A DNA stretch of 64,000 bases, from positions 248,001 to 312,000 of the forward strand of contig NZ_CABVQK010000001.1 of assembly GCF_902499335.1 (NCBI RefSeq), given 5' to 3'. Numbering within the stretch: the first letter of the stretch is position 1; each line of letters begins with the position of its first letter. Under the pieces are notes generated by a model. The model ran no database searches, was not told the origin of the DNA, and saw only the letters and a program-made list of their open reading frames with translations. The translations under genes were made by a program, and so were the position numbers. The stretch is from Burkholderia lata (GTDB lineage: Bacteria > Pseudomonadota > Gammaproteobacteria > Burkholderiales > Burkholderiaceae). Positions 54,339 through 63,136 of this stretch are shown one piece after another.

Positions 54339-54827
54339 TCAGATCGGGGTGGCGAGCAGCGTCTGCACGCGCGACGTGTCGTAGATCACCCGCTTGGTCT
54401 TGTAGCGCAGCCCGTCCGGCGTGCGCACGACCGTGTCATAGTACTTGCCGGCCTGGTACACGTTCGACTCGCCGTTGCTGCGCGTCTGCACGACAACGTA
54501 GTTGCTCTCCGTGTCGATCTCGCCGTCGCGTTCCGCGACGATCGTCAGGCCCGACGTCATGTGCCGGTACGTGTGTTCTTCATAGATGTTCGCGTGCCGC
54601 AGCGACACCACGCGGTCGCGCAACATCCGCTGGTTCGTGCAGTGGACGATCCCGACCGGCAGCCCGAGGTCGGCGTTTTCCTTCGGCACGATTTCGTACG
54701 TGCAGTCCTCGGTGAACATCGTCGGCCATGCTTCGAGCCGGTCGTTGTCGAGGTGCCCGATATAGCGGTTCTGGAGCATGTAAATCTCGAACCACGTCTT
54801 CATGTCTTCCGTCAGGTTTTCCATCAT
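54339..54827 (-). CDS. andAd: Anthranilate 1,2-dioxygenase small subunit, AndAd
   Basis: A 162-residue ring-hydroxylating dioxygenase beta subunit (NTF2-like fold): YMLQNRYIGHLDNDRLEAWP, DCTYEIVPKENAD, YEEHTYRHMTSG. Structural role in the alpha3beta3-type oxygenase. Two adjacent ATGs occur at 54827 and 54824; GGGAG 7 nt before the first supports 54827. Fourteen bp after andAc. Confidence 0.9.
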   Translation of the reverse strand: MMENLTEDMKTWFEIYMLQNRYIGHLDNDRLEAWPTMFTEDCTYEIVPKENADLGLPVGIVHCTNQRMLRDRVVSLRHANIYEEHTYRHMTSGLTIVAERDGEIDTESNYVVVQTRSNGESNVYQAGKYYDTVVRTPDGLRYKTKRVIYDTSRVQTLLATPI

Positions 54828-54841
54828 TCCGCGCTCCCGCT

Positions 54842-56113
54842 TCAATAGCCCATCAGCTTCTGGTAGCCGACCCAGAACTTGCGGATCAGGCTTTCAGTGA
54901 TCACCGTGTCCTGCTGGTCCGGATTGCCGCGCGACATCTCGATCACCGACGTCGCGTCGCCGTCGCGCACCGTGCCGCGCTGCACGAGCTCGGTCGCCTC
55001 CGTGTCCTCCATCGAGATATAGCCGGCCGGCCCGACGAGGTTCGCCTGCTTGATGCGCAGCGCTCGCAGCTCGGGCGTATCGTCCGCGTAGCCGAAGAAG
55101 TGGAAGATCAGTTCGAAGTTGTCGGGGCCTTTCGGCAGGATCTGCCGCGCGACCAGCGTGTTGTGGATCTGCTGGATCACGAGCTGCGGGAAGATCGGCT
55201 GGATATGGTTCGTGCAGTCCTCGTCGTATTCCGACACGAGATCGAGGATCGATTCGTCCTCCAGATGGAATCCTTCGTCGAACGAGCGGATGTTCTGCTG
55301 CTTGTACGCGGCTGACGTATCGTCGCCGGTCTTCGTCACCGTGATGATGCTGTGCAGCCCGTGGTTCGCATCCGGAATCGAGCGCGCCTTCATCCCGACG
55401 CGGAAGATGTTGAAGGTCGTATGGAACAGGTGCAGCATGCTCGCGTGATACGGGTCCTTCACGTTCTCCATGTACAGCTTCCAGTTCGACTTCGAATACT
55501 GGCGCGTGCAGCCGAGATACTCGATGGGCTTGTGGAAGATCCGGTCGATCCACGGGCGCATCTGCTCGCCGAGATAGTCGGGCAGCGGCATCACGTCGTC
55601 GCTGAAGGTGGCGAACACGAGCCCGCGATAGCTGTCGACGCGCAGCTTGCGCAGCCCGTGCTGCTTCGGGTCGAAGTCGGCCGGCATCCCGGACATCCCC
55701 TTCTGGCCGCGCCGGAACGGCACGCCGAGCAGGTTGCCCGAGTTGTCGAAGCTCCACTGGTGATAGACGCACGTGTGCGAGCTCGCGTTGCCGCGCGACT
55801 TGCGGCACACCTGCGCACCGCGGTGCGCGCAGCGGTTCACCCACGCGGAAAGCGTGCCGTCCTCGGTGCGCGTGACGACCACCGGCGTATCGCCGACGAA
55901 CGTGCTCTTGAAGTCGCCGGCGTTCGGGATTTCCGCTTCCAGCGCGACGAAGTTCCACGTCGGGCCGCGAAAGATCCGCTCCTGCTCGCGATCGTAGACC
56001 GCGCGCGAGCTGAACACCTTGTACGGCACGCGCGAGCCGTCTTCGTGCGGGAAGGTCACGTCGGACGCGTCGCCGCGGGCGGCGAAAACGACGGGCGATT
56101 CTGTCTGCTCCAT
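54842..56113 (-). CDS. andAc: Anthranilate 1,2-dioxygenase large (catalytic) subunit, AndAc
   Basis: A 423-residue alpha subunit converting anthranilate, O2 and NADH to catechol, CO2 and ammonia. Rieske ligands are in NRCAHRGAQVCR and CVYHQWSFD (about residues 85-110); the mononuclear iron site is expected in the segment KDPYHASMLHLFHTTF (about 205-220), which has the two His. CAGGAG precedes ATG 56113. First gene of the operon; 207 bp of regulatory DNA separate it from the divergent AraC-type gene. Confidence 0.92.
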   Translation of the reverse strand: MEQTESPVVFAARGDASDVTFPHEDGSRVPYKVFSSRAVYDREQERIFRGPTWNFVALEAEIPNAGDFKSTFVGDTPVVVTRTEDGTLSAWVNRCAHRGAQVCRKSRGNASSHTCVYHQWSFDNSGNLLGVPFRRGQKGMSGMPADFDPKQHGLRKLRVDSYRGLVFATFSDDVMPLPDYLGEQMRPWIDRIFHKPIEYLGCTRQYSKSNWKLYMENVKDPYHASMLHLFHTTFNIFRVGMKARSIPDANHGLHSIITVTKTGDDTSAAYKQQNIRSFDEGFHLEDESILDLVSEYDEDCTNHIQPIFPQLVIQQIHNTLVARQILPKGPDNFELIFHFFGYADDTPELRALRIKQANLVGPAGYISMEDTEATELVQRGTVRDGDATSVIEMSRGNPDQQDTVITESLIRKFWVGYQKLMGY

Positions 56114-56183
56114 GTCGGACTCCTGGTCGATCCGTTTCGTTGAATGCATGGAGCCGATTTTTGAAAAGCTAATATTCGCCGTC

Positions 56184-56224
56184 TATCCGGAAAGTGCGAT
56201 TGCGGCGGTGCAATATCCACTTTC
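56184..56224. promoter_or_regulatory. Candidate AraC/XylS-type operator in the andAc-andR gap
   Basis: TATCC occurs at 56184-56188 and 56214-56218, exactly 30 bp (about three turns) apart, the first followed after 6 bp by TGCG, close to the XylS-type half-site pattern TANCC-N6-TGCA. The region also has the inverted repeat GAAAGTG/CACTTTC (56190-56196 and 56218-56224). An andA -10-like TATTAG lies just beyond on the minus strand. Binding by AndR is inference. Confidence 0.5.
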
Positions 56225-56320
56225 GGCGGATTTCTGCGCTAGCATGACGGCACATACGGCCCGGCGCACGATCGCGACCTATTGATCGGATCGAAGCGCA
56301 GGCCGTCTACACCAAGGCTG

Positions 56321-57286
56321 ATGCCCATGTCCCCAACGTCGTTCGAGCCGCTCGCGCTGCGCGCGCACCGGCTGTTCGAATCCCGCGATCTCGACGAGAC
56401 GCGCGAGCGGATCTCGCGCGTGATGCAGCCGCATGCGCTGCTGCCGAACGGCCGCACGCGCGGTGCGTCGCACATGGATTTCGTCAGGCTCGGCGGGCTC
56501 GGGATCGGCACGATCGCGTTCGGCGACGCGATGCGCGTGCAGGTCGACGCGGTCGACGGCTACTACCTGCTGATGTTCTGCCTGTCCGGCCAGGCCGAGG
56601 TGCGCGCGATGGGGCGGCAACTCGGCGTCGACGGCCAGACCGGCGTGCTGTGCGCGCCCGGCGAGCGCTTCGACGCGGTGCTGTCGGCCGATTGCGAGCA
56701 GTTCGTGCTGCGCATCGACGCGGCGACCGTCGGCTCGCTGACGGGCGACCCGCGCGCCACGCTCGATCCCGTGCTGCACGTCAGCGACGCCGCGCTCGCC
56801 GCGTGGCGCCAGCAGCTGATGCTCGTCGCACGGTCGCCCGAACTGCTCGAACGCGCGAACGCGAACCCGCGTGTTGCGTCGCAGCTCGAGCACCTGCTGA
56901 TCGACCTGCTGATCGAAGGCCATCCGCCTTCCGTGCTGCAGGCATCGCACCGCGACCCGGCGCCGGGCTTCGTGCGGCGCGCGCAGGAGTTCGTGAACGC
57001 GCACTACGCGCAGCCGCTGCAGCTCGCCGATATCGTCCAGGCCGCCAACGTGCCGGAACGCACGCTGCGCGACGCGTTCCTGCAGTTCCGCGGAATGAGC
57101 CCGATGCAATACCTGCGCGCGACGCGGCTCGACCATGCGCGCGAGTTGCTGCGCGGCACGGCGTCCGACCGGCGGATCGCCGATGTCGCGCTCGATTGCG
57201 GGTTTACGCACCTTGGGCGTTTCGCGATCGCGTATCGGGAGAAGTTCGGGGAATCGCCGTCGGAAACGCTCGACGGGAAGCGGTAA
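56321..57286 (+). CDS. andR: AraC/XylS-family activator, AndR
   Basis: A 321-residue regulator. An N-terminal AraC-binding-like domain (about 1-200; [19 protein letters not shown]) is followed by a C-terminal double HTH ([21 protein letters not shown] and [26 protein letters not shown]). Divergent from andAc and expected to activate it with anthranilate. ATG 56321 has AAGG at 4 nt; ATG 56327 is an equally possible start. Confidence 0.85.
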   Translation: MPMSPTSFEPLALRAHRLFESRDLDETRERISRVMQPHALLPNGRTRGASHMDFVRLGGLGIGTIAFGDAMRVQVDAVDGYYLLMFCLSGQAEVRAMGRQLGVDGQTGVLCAPGERFDAVLSADCEQFVLRIDAATVGSLTGDPRATLDPVLHVSDAALAAWRQQLMLVARSPELLERANANPRVASQLEHLLIDLLIEGHPPSVLQASHRDPAPGFVRRAQEFVNAHYAQPLQLADIVQAANVPERTLRDAFLQFRGMSPMQYLRATRLDHARELLRGTASDRRIADVALDCGFTHLGRFAIAYREKFGESPSETLDGKR

Positions 57287-57436
57287 CGTCGTCGCGCATG
57301 CTCGCGCGCCCGGCGGCTTGCACGGCCGGCCTGTGACTTTGCACGGAGCGGCATGAGACCGCGACGCCCTCCCCGGATTTGCCAATGCCTGCGGAAACAG
57401 ACCGTTAGTTGCGATTTGTAGAGGCAACGACGATCG

Positions 57437-58327
57437 TCACCCCGCCGGCACGATCATCTCCCGCGCAATCGCGCAAAACGCAGCCGTGGCGGCGCTTTCG
57501 CCGTGCAGCCGGCGGCTCATGATGATCGGCGACGTCGCGGCCGGCTCCGGCAACCGCCGGTAGACCACGCCCTTCACGCGCACCCCCTCCACACTCTCCG
57601 GCACCAGCGACACGCCCACCTGCGCGGCCACGAGCCCGAGCGCCGTCTGCAACTCGCGCACCTCGTGAACGGCCGCCGGCACCAGCGCGCCGTCGCGCAG
57701 CGCGGACAGCTGCTGATCGGCGAAGCTCGGCCGTGGCGTGCTCGGATAGACGATCAGCGTCTCGTTCGCGATATCCGCGAGCGTCAGCGGCCGGGCCGGA
57801 TCGGCAAGCGGATGCCCGACCGGCAGCGCCGCGATCAGCTTTTCCTCGATCAGCGCCTCGCGCACCAGCTGGTCGTCGTCGAACCGCAGCCGGCCGAAGC
57901 CCACGTCGATCCGCCCGCCCTTCAGCGCGCCGAGCTGTTCGAGCGTGAACATTTCGATAAGCGACAGCTCGACGTCCGGCTGCGCCTCGCGAAACGCGCG
58001 GATCACGTCCGGCAGCGCGCCGTACAGCGTCGACGGCACGAAGCCGATCACGATCCGCTCCGACAGCTGCGCGAGCCGCCGCGTCAGCGGGCCGAGCTCG
58101 TCGGCCTGGTCGACGAGGCGCTTCGCCTGCGCATAGAACACGCGCCCCGCATCCGTCAGTTTCAGCGGCCGCGCGCCACGCTCGAACAGCGGCAACCCGA
58201 TCTCGTCCTCGATCGCCTGGAGCTGGCGGCTGAGCGGCGGCTGCGTCATGTGCAGCCGCTCGGCCGCCCGCGTGATGTTCATTTCCTCGGCGACGGCGAT
58301 GAAGTAGCGGAGCTGACGCAATTCCAT
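57437..58327 (-). CDS. catR: LysR-family regulator of catechol genes, CatR
   Basis: A 296-residue LysR regulator: HTH at MNITRAAERLHMTQPPLSRQ (residues 16-35) and a substrate-binding domain with VIGFVPSTLYGALPDVIRAF and RLPEPAATSPIIMSRR. CatR-type proteins activate catBCA with cis,cis-muconate as inducer. GAGG lies 7 nt upstream of ATG 58327. Divergent from catB with 91 bp between, containing a matching operator that would also allow autoregulation. Confidence 0.88.
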   Translation of the reverse strand: MELRQLRYFIAVAEEMNITRAAERLHMTQPPLSRQLQAIEDEIGLPLFERGARPLKLTDAGRVFYAQAKRLVDQADELGPLTRRLAQLSERIVIGFVPSTLYGALPDVIRAFREAQPDVELSLIEMFTLEQLGALKGGRIDVGFGRLRFDDDQLVREALIEEKLIAALPVGHPLADPARPLTLADIANETLIVYPSTPRPSFADQQLSALRDGALVPAAVHEVRELQTALGLVAAQVGVSLVPESVEGVRVKGVVYRRLPEPAATSPIIMSRRLHGESAATAAFCAIAREMIVPAG

Positions 58328-58330
58328 TTC

Positions 58331-58345
58331 ATGCCTCAAAGGTAT
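58331..58345. promoter_or_regulatory. Candidate CatR binding site
   Basis: ATGC-N7-GTAT, one base from the ATAC-N7-GTAT consensus of BenM/CatM-type regulators and fitting the T-N11-A LysR pattern. It lies 4 bp from the catR start codon and 74 bp before catB, as expected for a shared divergent control site. Confidence 0.6.
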
Positions 58346-58418
58346 GGAAGTAGTCGGAAAGAGTGTTGGACGACGCGGGGCGGGAATTCCTACCATGTGC
58401 ACCAACAGGAGGAATCGC

Positions 58419-59552
58419 ATGATAGCAACTGCCGCCACCATCGAACGCATCGAGACGCTGCTCGTCGACGTGCCAACGATCAGGCCCCACAAACTGTCGG
58501 TCGCCACGATGAATTGCCAGACCCTCGTGCTGGTCCGTGTTCGATGCACGGACGGTATCGAAGGTGTCGGCGAGGCGACCACCATCGGCGGTCTCGCGTA
58601 CGGCGAGGAGAGCCCCGAAAGCATCAAGGTCAACATCGACACCTACTTCGCGCCGCTGCTGCAGGGCATGGACGCGACGCGTCCGGGCGCCGCGCTGGCG
58701 CGCGCCCGCAAGCTGTTCCAAGGCAACCGCTTCGCGAAGTGCGCGATCGAGACCGCGCTGTTCGACGCTCAGGCGCGCCGCCTCGGCGTGCCGCTGTCCG
58801 AGCTGTTCGGTGGCCGCCGGACCGATGCGGTCGATGTCGCATGGACGCTTGCAAGCGGCGACACGCAGCGCGACATCGCGGAAGCGGAAGCGATGCTCGA
58901 CGCCCGCCGCCACCGCGCGTTCAAGCTGAAGATCGGCTCGAACGCGGTGGCCGACGACGTCGCGCACGTGATCGCGATCAAGCGCGCGCTCGGCGAACGC
59001 GGCGACGTGCGCGTCGACGTGAACCAGGCATGGAGCGAGACCGACGCGATCTGGGCCGGCGCGCGCCTTGCGGAAGCCGGCGTGAGCCTCGTCGAGCAGC
59101 CGATCGCAGCGACCAACCGCGCGGGGCTGAAACGCCTCACGCAACTGGCGCAAGTGCCGATCATGGCCGACGAGGCGCTGCACGGCCCGGTCGATGCGTT
59201 CGCGCTCGCGCAGGATCGCGCGGCCGACGTGTTCGCGGTGAAGATCGCGCAATCGGGCGGCCTGCAGGGTGCGGCGAGCGTCGCGTCGATCGCGGCGGCG
59301 GCCGGCATCGAACTGTACGGCGGCACGATGCTCGAGGGTGCGGCCGGCACGATGGCGTCCGCGCAACTGTTCAGCACGTTCGACTCGCTGAAATGGGGCA
59401 CCGAGCTGTTCGGTCCGCTGCTGCTCACCGAGGAAATCCTCGTCGAGCCGCTGCGCTACGCGGATTTCAAGCTGCACCTGCCGGCAGCGCCCGGCCTCGG
59501 CATCACCTTCGACTGGGCCCGCATCGAACGGATGCGACGCGACGCCCGCTGA
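58419..59552 (+). CDS. catB: Muconate cycloisomerase, CatB
   Basis: Converts cis,cis-muconate to muconolactone. A 377-residue enolase-superfamily enzyme: N-terminal capping domain, then the barrel with the catalytic lysine motif FKLKIG, metal ligands in VDVNQAW, LVEQPI and ADEAL, and KIAQSGGL. An excellent ribosome site (AGGAGGA) precedes ATG 58419; an in-frame ATG at 58344 is not used. First gene of catBAC. Confidence 0.93.
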   Translation: MIATAATIERIETLLVDVPTIRPHKLSVATMNCQTLVLVRVRCTDGIEGVGEATTIGGLAYGEESPESIKVNIDTYFAPLLQGMDATRPGAALARARKLFQGNRFAKCAIETALFDAQARRLGVPLSELFGGRRTDAVDVAWTLASGDTQRDIAEAEAMLDARRHRAFKLKIGSNAVADDVAHVIAIKRALGERGDVRVDVNQAWSETDAIWAGARLAEAGVSLVEQPIAATNRAGLKRLTQLAQVPIMADEALHGPVDAFALAQDRAADVFAVKIAQSGGLQGAASVASIAAAAGIELYGGTMLEGAAGTMASAQLFSTFDSLKWGTELFGPLLLTEEILVEPLRYADFKLHLPAAPGLGITFDWARIERMRRDAR

Positions 59553-59583
59553 CCCCACACGACAACCGAAACCGGAGACACAG

Positions 59584-60486
59584 ATGAACAAGCAAGCCAT
59601 CGACGCACTGCTGAAGACCTTCGACGACGCCGCCGAGAAGCCGGGCAACCCGCGCGTGCGCGCGATCGTCAACCGGATCGTGAAGGACATCTGCTACACG
59701 ATCGAGGACTTCGACGTGCAGCCGAGCGAATTCTGGACGGCGCTGAACTACCTGAACGAAGCCGGCCGCGAATTCGGGCTGATCGCCGCGGGCCTCGGCC
59801 TCGAACGCTTCCTCGACGTGCGCATGGACGAAGCCGAGGAGAAGGCCGGCATCCAGGGCGGCACGCCGCGCACGATCGAAGGGCCGCTGTATGTCGCCGG
59901 TGCGCCGGAATCGGTCGGCCATGCGCGTCTCGACGACGGCACCGATCCGGGCCAGACGCTCATCATGCGCGGCCAGGTGCTCGGCCAGGACGGCTCGCCG
60001 ATCGCGAACGCGCTGGTCGAGGTGTGGCACGCGAACCATCTCGGCAACTACTCGTACTTCGATCAGTCGCAGCCGGCGTTCAACCTGCGCCGCTCGATCC
60101 GCACCGATGCCGAAGGTCGCTACAGCTTCCGCAGCGTGCTGCCGGTCGGCTACAGCGTGCCGCCGGGCAGCAAGACCGAGCAACTGCTCGACCAGCTCGG
60201 CCGCCACGGCCATCGTCCGGCGCACATTCACTTCTTCGTTTCGGCGGACGGTTATCGTAAGCTGACGACGCAGATCAACATCGATGGCGATCCGCATCTG
60301 TGGGACGACTTCGCATTCGCGACGCGCGACGGGCTGATCCCGCCGGTGAAGCAGGCCGAAGGCGCGGAAGGCAAGCCGTATGGCGTCGACGGGCAGTTCG
60401 CGCTGATCGACTTCGATTTCTCGCTGCTCAAGGAAAAGCAGGACGTGCCGGGTAGCGACGTCGAGCGAGCCCGCGCGCAGGCGTGA
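59584..60486 (+). CDS. catA: Catechol 1,2-dioxygenase, CatA
   Basis: Intradiol ring cleavage of catechol to cis,cis-muconate. A 300-residue protein with an N-terminal helical linker domain and a C-terminal beta sandwich. Fe(III) ligands are two tyrosines and two histidines, with candidates in GPLYVAGAPE, NYSYFDQSQPAF-type segments and GHRPAHIHFFV. GGAG precedes ATG 59584. 31 bp after catB. Confidence 0.94.
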   Translation: MNKQAIDALLKTFDDAAEKPGNPRVRAIVNRIVKDICYTIEDFDVQPSEFWTALNYLNEAGREFGLIAAGLGLERFLDVRMDEAEEKAGIQGGTPRTIEGPLYVAGAPESVGHARLDDGTDPGQTLIMRGQVLGQDGSPIANALVEVWHANHLGNYSYFDQSQPAFNLRRSIRTDAEGRYSFRSVLPVGYSVPPGSKTEQLLDQLGRHGHRPAHIHFFVSADGYRKLTTQINIDGDPHLWDDFAFATRDGLIPPVKQAEGAEGKPYGVDGQFALIDFDFSLLKEKQDVPGSDVERARAQA

Positions 60487-60529
60487 GCGGCCTTCCGATT
60501 CGACGAACCGATAACGCAAGGAGTGCAGG

Positions 60530-60820
60530 ATGCTGTTTCATGTGGAAATGACCGTCCGTCTGCCGACGGATATGGATCCGGTCAAGGCGGCCACGCTGAA
60601 GGCGGAAGAAAAGGCGATGTGCCAGCGGCTGATGAACGAAGGGACGTGGCGACATCTGTGGCGGATCGCCGGGCAGTATGCGAACGTCAGCATCTTCGAC
60701 GTCGAAAGCGTGCAGCAGTTGCATGACCTGCTGAGCCAGTTGCCCCTGTTCCCGTATATGGAGATGGAAGTGCGGGCGCTGTGCCGGCATCCTTCTTCGG
60801 TGCGGGAAGACGATCGGTAA
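60530..60820 (+). CDS. catC: Muconolactone delta-isomerase, CatC
   Basis: A 96-residue enzyme converting muconolactone to 3-oxoadipate enol-lactone. Family features: MLFHVEMTVRLP at the start, EGTWRHLWRIAGQYANVSIF, and LPLFPYMEMEVRAL. AAGGAG precedes ATG 60530. Last gene of catBAC, followed by a terminator. The next enzyme (CatD) is not in the window. Confidence 0.94.
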   Translation: MLFHVEMTVRLPTDMDPVKAATLKAEEKAMCQRLMNEGTWRHLWRIAGQYANVSIFDVESVQQLHDLLSQLPLFPYMEMEVRALCRHPSSVREDDR

Positions 60821-60843
60821 GCAGCCGGTCGAGCACTGACAAC

Positions 60844-60880
60844 ACGGGCGGCCTGCGATTACCTCGCAGGCTGCCCGTTT
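60844..60880 (+). terminator. Intrinsic terminator of catBAC
   Basis: Fifteen-bp stem ACGGGCGGCCTGCGA / TCGCAGGCTGCCCGT with one mismatch and a 5-nt loop, followed by TTTCGTTTCG, 23 bp after catC. Confidence 0.85.
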
Positions 60881-60921
60881 CGTTTCGTCATCCGCAGCGG
60901 TGGATCGGGTTGCCGCGCGCC

Positions 60922-62112
60922 CTACTTCTGCTTCTGCGCCTCCATCTTGTCGGCGACTTCGTCGCCATACACCTTCGCAACACGTCGCGCGACGATCGCC
61001 TGCATCAGCGTCTTGTCGAAATCGTCGGCGGTTTTCCAGCCGCTGCCCTCCTTGACGAACGTGAAATCGCCTTTCAACTGCAGCATCGACGGCGCGCCGA
61101 TCGCGCCGAGCAGCCGGTCGCGATAATCGATCAGCAACGGACACGACACATGGTCGCCGTCGATCTGCTTGCAGTCGGCGGCAGGCATGACGCCGAGCAC
61201 GCTGCTCGTCAGCGTCGTCGGCTCGTCGTCGCCGGGCAGCGGCTTGCCGTAGCTCGGCGAACGCTCCGACACATTCTTGTCGAGTTGTGCGACACCCGCC
61301 ATGAAAGCCGTGCTGATGACGTCGCGGCCGAGCGGCGCGCCGAGCTTCGGATTGAGTCCCTGCGCACTGTAGCGAGCCGTCACGTATTCAGACGGGAACA
61401 TCTGCACGGCAAAAGCGCTCTTGTCCTTGTCGTCGTGCCGGACCACATAGCCGAGCGTCGTATGCTCGTCAGCGATACTCAGGTCCGCCAGACAGCCCCG
61501 CACTTGATTCGCCTCGTCGTAACCGACTTCGCGATGGTTGCTGATGCGGGGAAAGGGCATGCTGCCCTGGTCCAGCATCTGCATCGGGTTCTTGCGCATC
61601 ATGTCCATGCGCGCGCCGAACATCAGCGCACTCAGCGCCTTGGTCGTGCTCGATGCGCTGCATGCGGGCGCCGATGCGGGCCACAACAGGTAGGCGCCCA
61701 CCGCCAGCGCGGCAGCCAGGCCGCCGAAGCCGATCAGCATCTGCTTCTTCTTTTGCTCGCGCTGCATCGATGCGACCGTTTCGTTCCGACGCTGTTCGAA
61801 CCGGGGCGGATCGATCTCCTCCAGCACCGTCATCAGGACGATTTTCGCGTTGCCGCTCGCGTAGCGGCCGTCCAGCAGTTCATGCGTGGCCTTCGCCTCG
61901 GCTTCCGCCGTCGTGTAGCCCTCGGCGATCAGCCAGTCGAGCATCTTGCGCGCGGAATCGGTGTCGGGAAGCTCGGCCGGTGCGTCCCTCAGACGCTGGG
62001 TGACGCGCGCCGCCTGCTCCTCCGTCAGATAGCCGCCGGCTTCGAGTTCGATCAGCAGGACGGCGCGGTTGTCATCGATCGGTTCTGCCTGGCCCGGTTG
62101 TTCGGAAGTCAT
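60922..62112 (-). CDS. Hypothetical single-pass membrane protein
   Basis: A 396-residue protein I do not recognise. The N-terminal cytoplasmic part (1-115) looks like two related helical segments (LEAGGYLTEEQAARVTQRL near residue 24 and IAEGYTTAEAEAKATHELL near residue 62). A basic stretch REQKKKQ precedes one membrane helix (LIGFGGLAAALAVGAYLLW, about 125-143). The remaining 250 residues would be periplasmic and contain scattered cysteines (VRGCLADL, ADCKQID, HVSCPLL). GGAGAACA precedes ATG 62112. Single gene, convergent with catBAC. Confidence 0.7.
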   Translation of the reverse strand: MTSEQPGQAEPIDDNRAVLLIELEAGGYLTEEQAARVTQRLRDAPAELPDTDSARKMLDWLIAEGYTTAEAEAKATHELLDGRYASGNAKIVLMTVLEEIDPPRFEQRRNETVASMQREQKKKQMLIGFGGLAAALAVGAYLLWPASAPACSASSTTKALSALMFGARMDMMRKNPMQMLDQGSMPFPRISNHREVGYDEANQVRGCLADLSIADEHTTLGYVVRHDDKDKSAFAVQMFPSEYVTARYSAQGLNPKLGAPLGRDVISTAFMAGVAQLDKNVSERSPSYGKPLPGDDEPTTLTSSVLGVMPAADCKQIDGDHVSCPLLIDYRDRLLGAIGAPSMLQLKGDFTFVKEGSGWKTADDFDKTLMQAIVARRVAKVYGDEVADKMEAQKQK

Positions 62113-62261
62113 CGTTGTTGTTCTCCGTCGAGACCGACTCGCTGCGCGGGATATGCCGGCTTATTGTGTAGACGAATCGTGTCGGTCTCCGGAAATTACT
62201 TGATTCGAGCGCATGTGTCGATATGCCCGCGCGTCGCTTTCTCGCGCGGGCCTGCCATGCG

Positions 62262-63050
62262 TCATCCATGCGCGTGCGCCAAGTGCGCCGCAAACCCCAC
62301 CTTCCCCGGCGCGATTTCTTCCTTCAGCGTCAACGCCGGAATCTCGTAATCACCCGCGTTCTGCCGCCGGAACGGAATCGGCTGCGCGGTCGATAACGCA
62401 TCCAGACGCTTGCCGAGCGCCGCACGCGTTTCGTCGAAGCGCGCGTCGTTCATCTTGCCCGTCCGGTAGATCACGAACGGCGGCAACACATCGAACCCCG
62501 GGTAGTACAGCACGCCGTGCTGGATCGGAAACAGCACGTCGTCGATCGGCCCGTTGATGCCGCGCGGGCTGTAATGCGATTCCCACCCGCCCGTCGTGAC
62601 GATCACCATCGCGCGCTTGCCGGCAAACGAGCCTTCACCGTAGCGATCGCCCCAGTGCGTATCGGAATGCTCGCCGACGCCGTATGCAAAACCGTAGGCA
62701 TACACGCGCTCGAACCAGCCCTTCATGATCGCCGGCATCGAGAACCACCATAGCGGAAACTGCAGGATCACCGCATCGGCCCACTTCAGCTTCTCCTGCT
62801 CGCGTGCGATGTCTTCGCTTTGTGTGCCCGCCGCGAACGCGCGCTTCGAGTCGAGCGACGGATCGAACCGCGCGTCGGGCGCACGATCGGTCACGTCGCT
62901 CGCATCGAACGCCGCCTTCCAGTTCATCGCATACAGGTCGGTCACCTGCACCGTGTGGCCGGCCGCTTCGAGATGCTCGACGGCAAAGTCGCGCAACGCA
63001 CCGTTCAGCGAACGCGGTTCGGGATGGGCATACACGATCAGCACATTCAT
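62262..63050 (-). CDS. NAD(P)H quinone oxidoreductase (NQO1/KefF-type flavodoxin fold)
   Basis: A 262-residue flavoprotein: LIVYAHPEPRSLNGALRDFA (FMN/FAD phosphate loop), LQFPLWWFSMPAIMKGWFERV (signature) and TTGGWESHYSPRG. Two-electron reduction of quinones or related electrophiles. ATG 63050 has GGAG at 8 nt and is preferred to GTG 63059. Divergent from a LysR-family gene, the standard layout for quinone-inducible reductases. Confidence 0.88.
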   Translation of the reverse strand: MNVLIVYAHPEPRSLNGALRDFAVEHLEAAGHTVQVTDLYAMNWKAAFDASDVTDRAPDARFDPSLDSKRAFAAGTQSEDIAREQEKLKWADAVILQFPLWWFSMPAIMKGWFERVYAYGFAYGVGEHSDTHWGDRYGEGSFAGKRAMVIVTTGGWESHYSPRGINGPIDDVLFPIQHGVLYYPGFDVLPPFVIYRTGKMNDARFDETRAALGKRLDALSTAQPIPFRRQNAGDYEIPALTLKEEIAPGKVGFAAHLAHAHG

Positions 63051-63136
63051 GTTCGTCACTCCGTGGATTGAATGACTGCAGGATGCCGTTACCCACGGTA
63101 TATTTGAAATGAATTCCTGATATTCCAGGTATAGCC

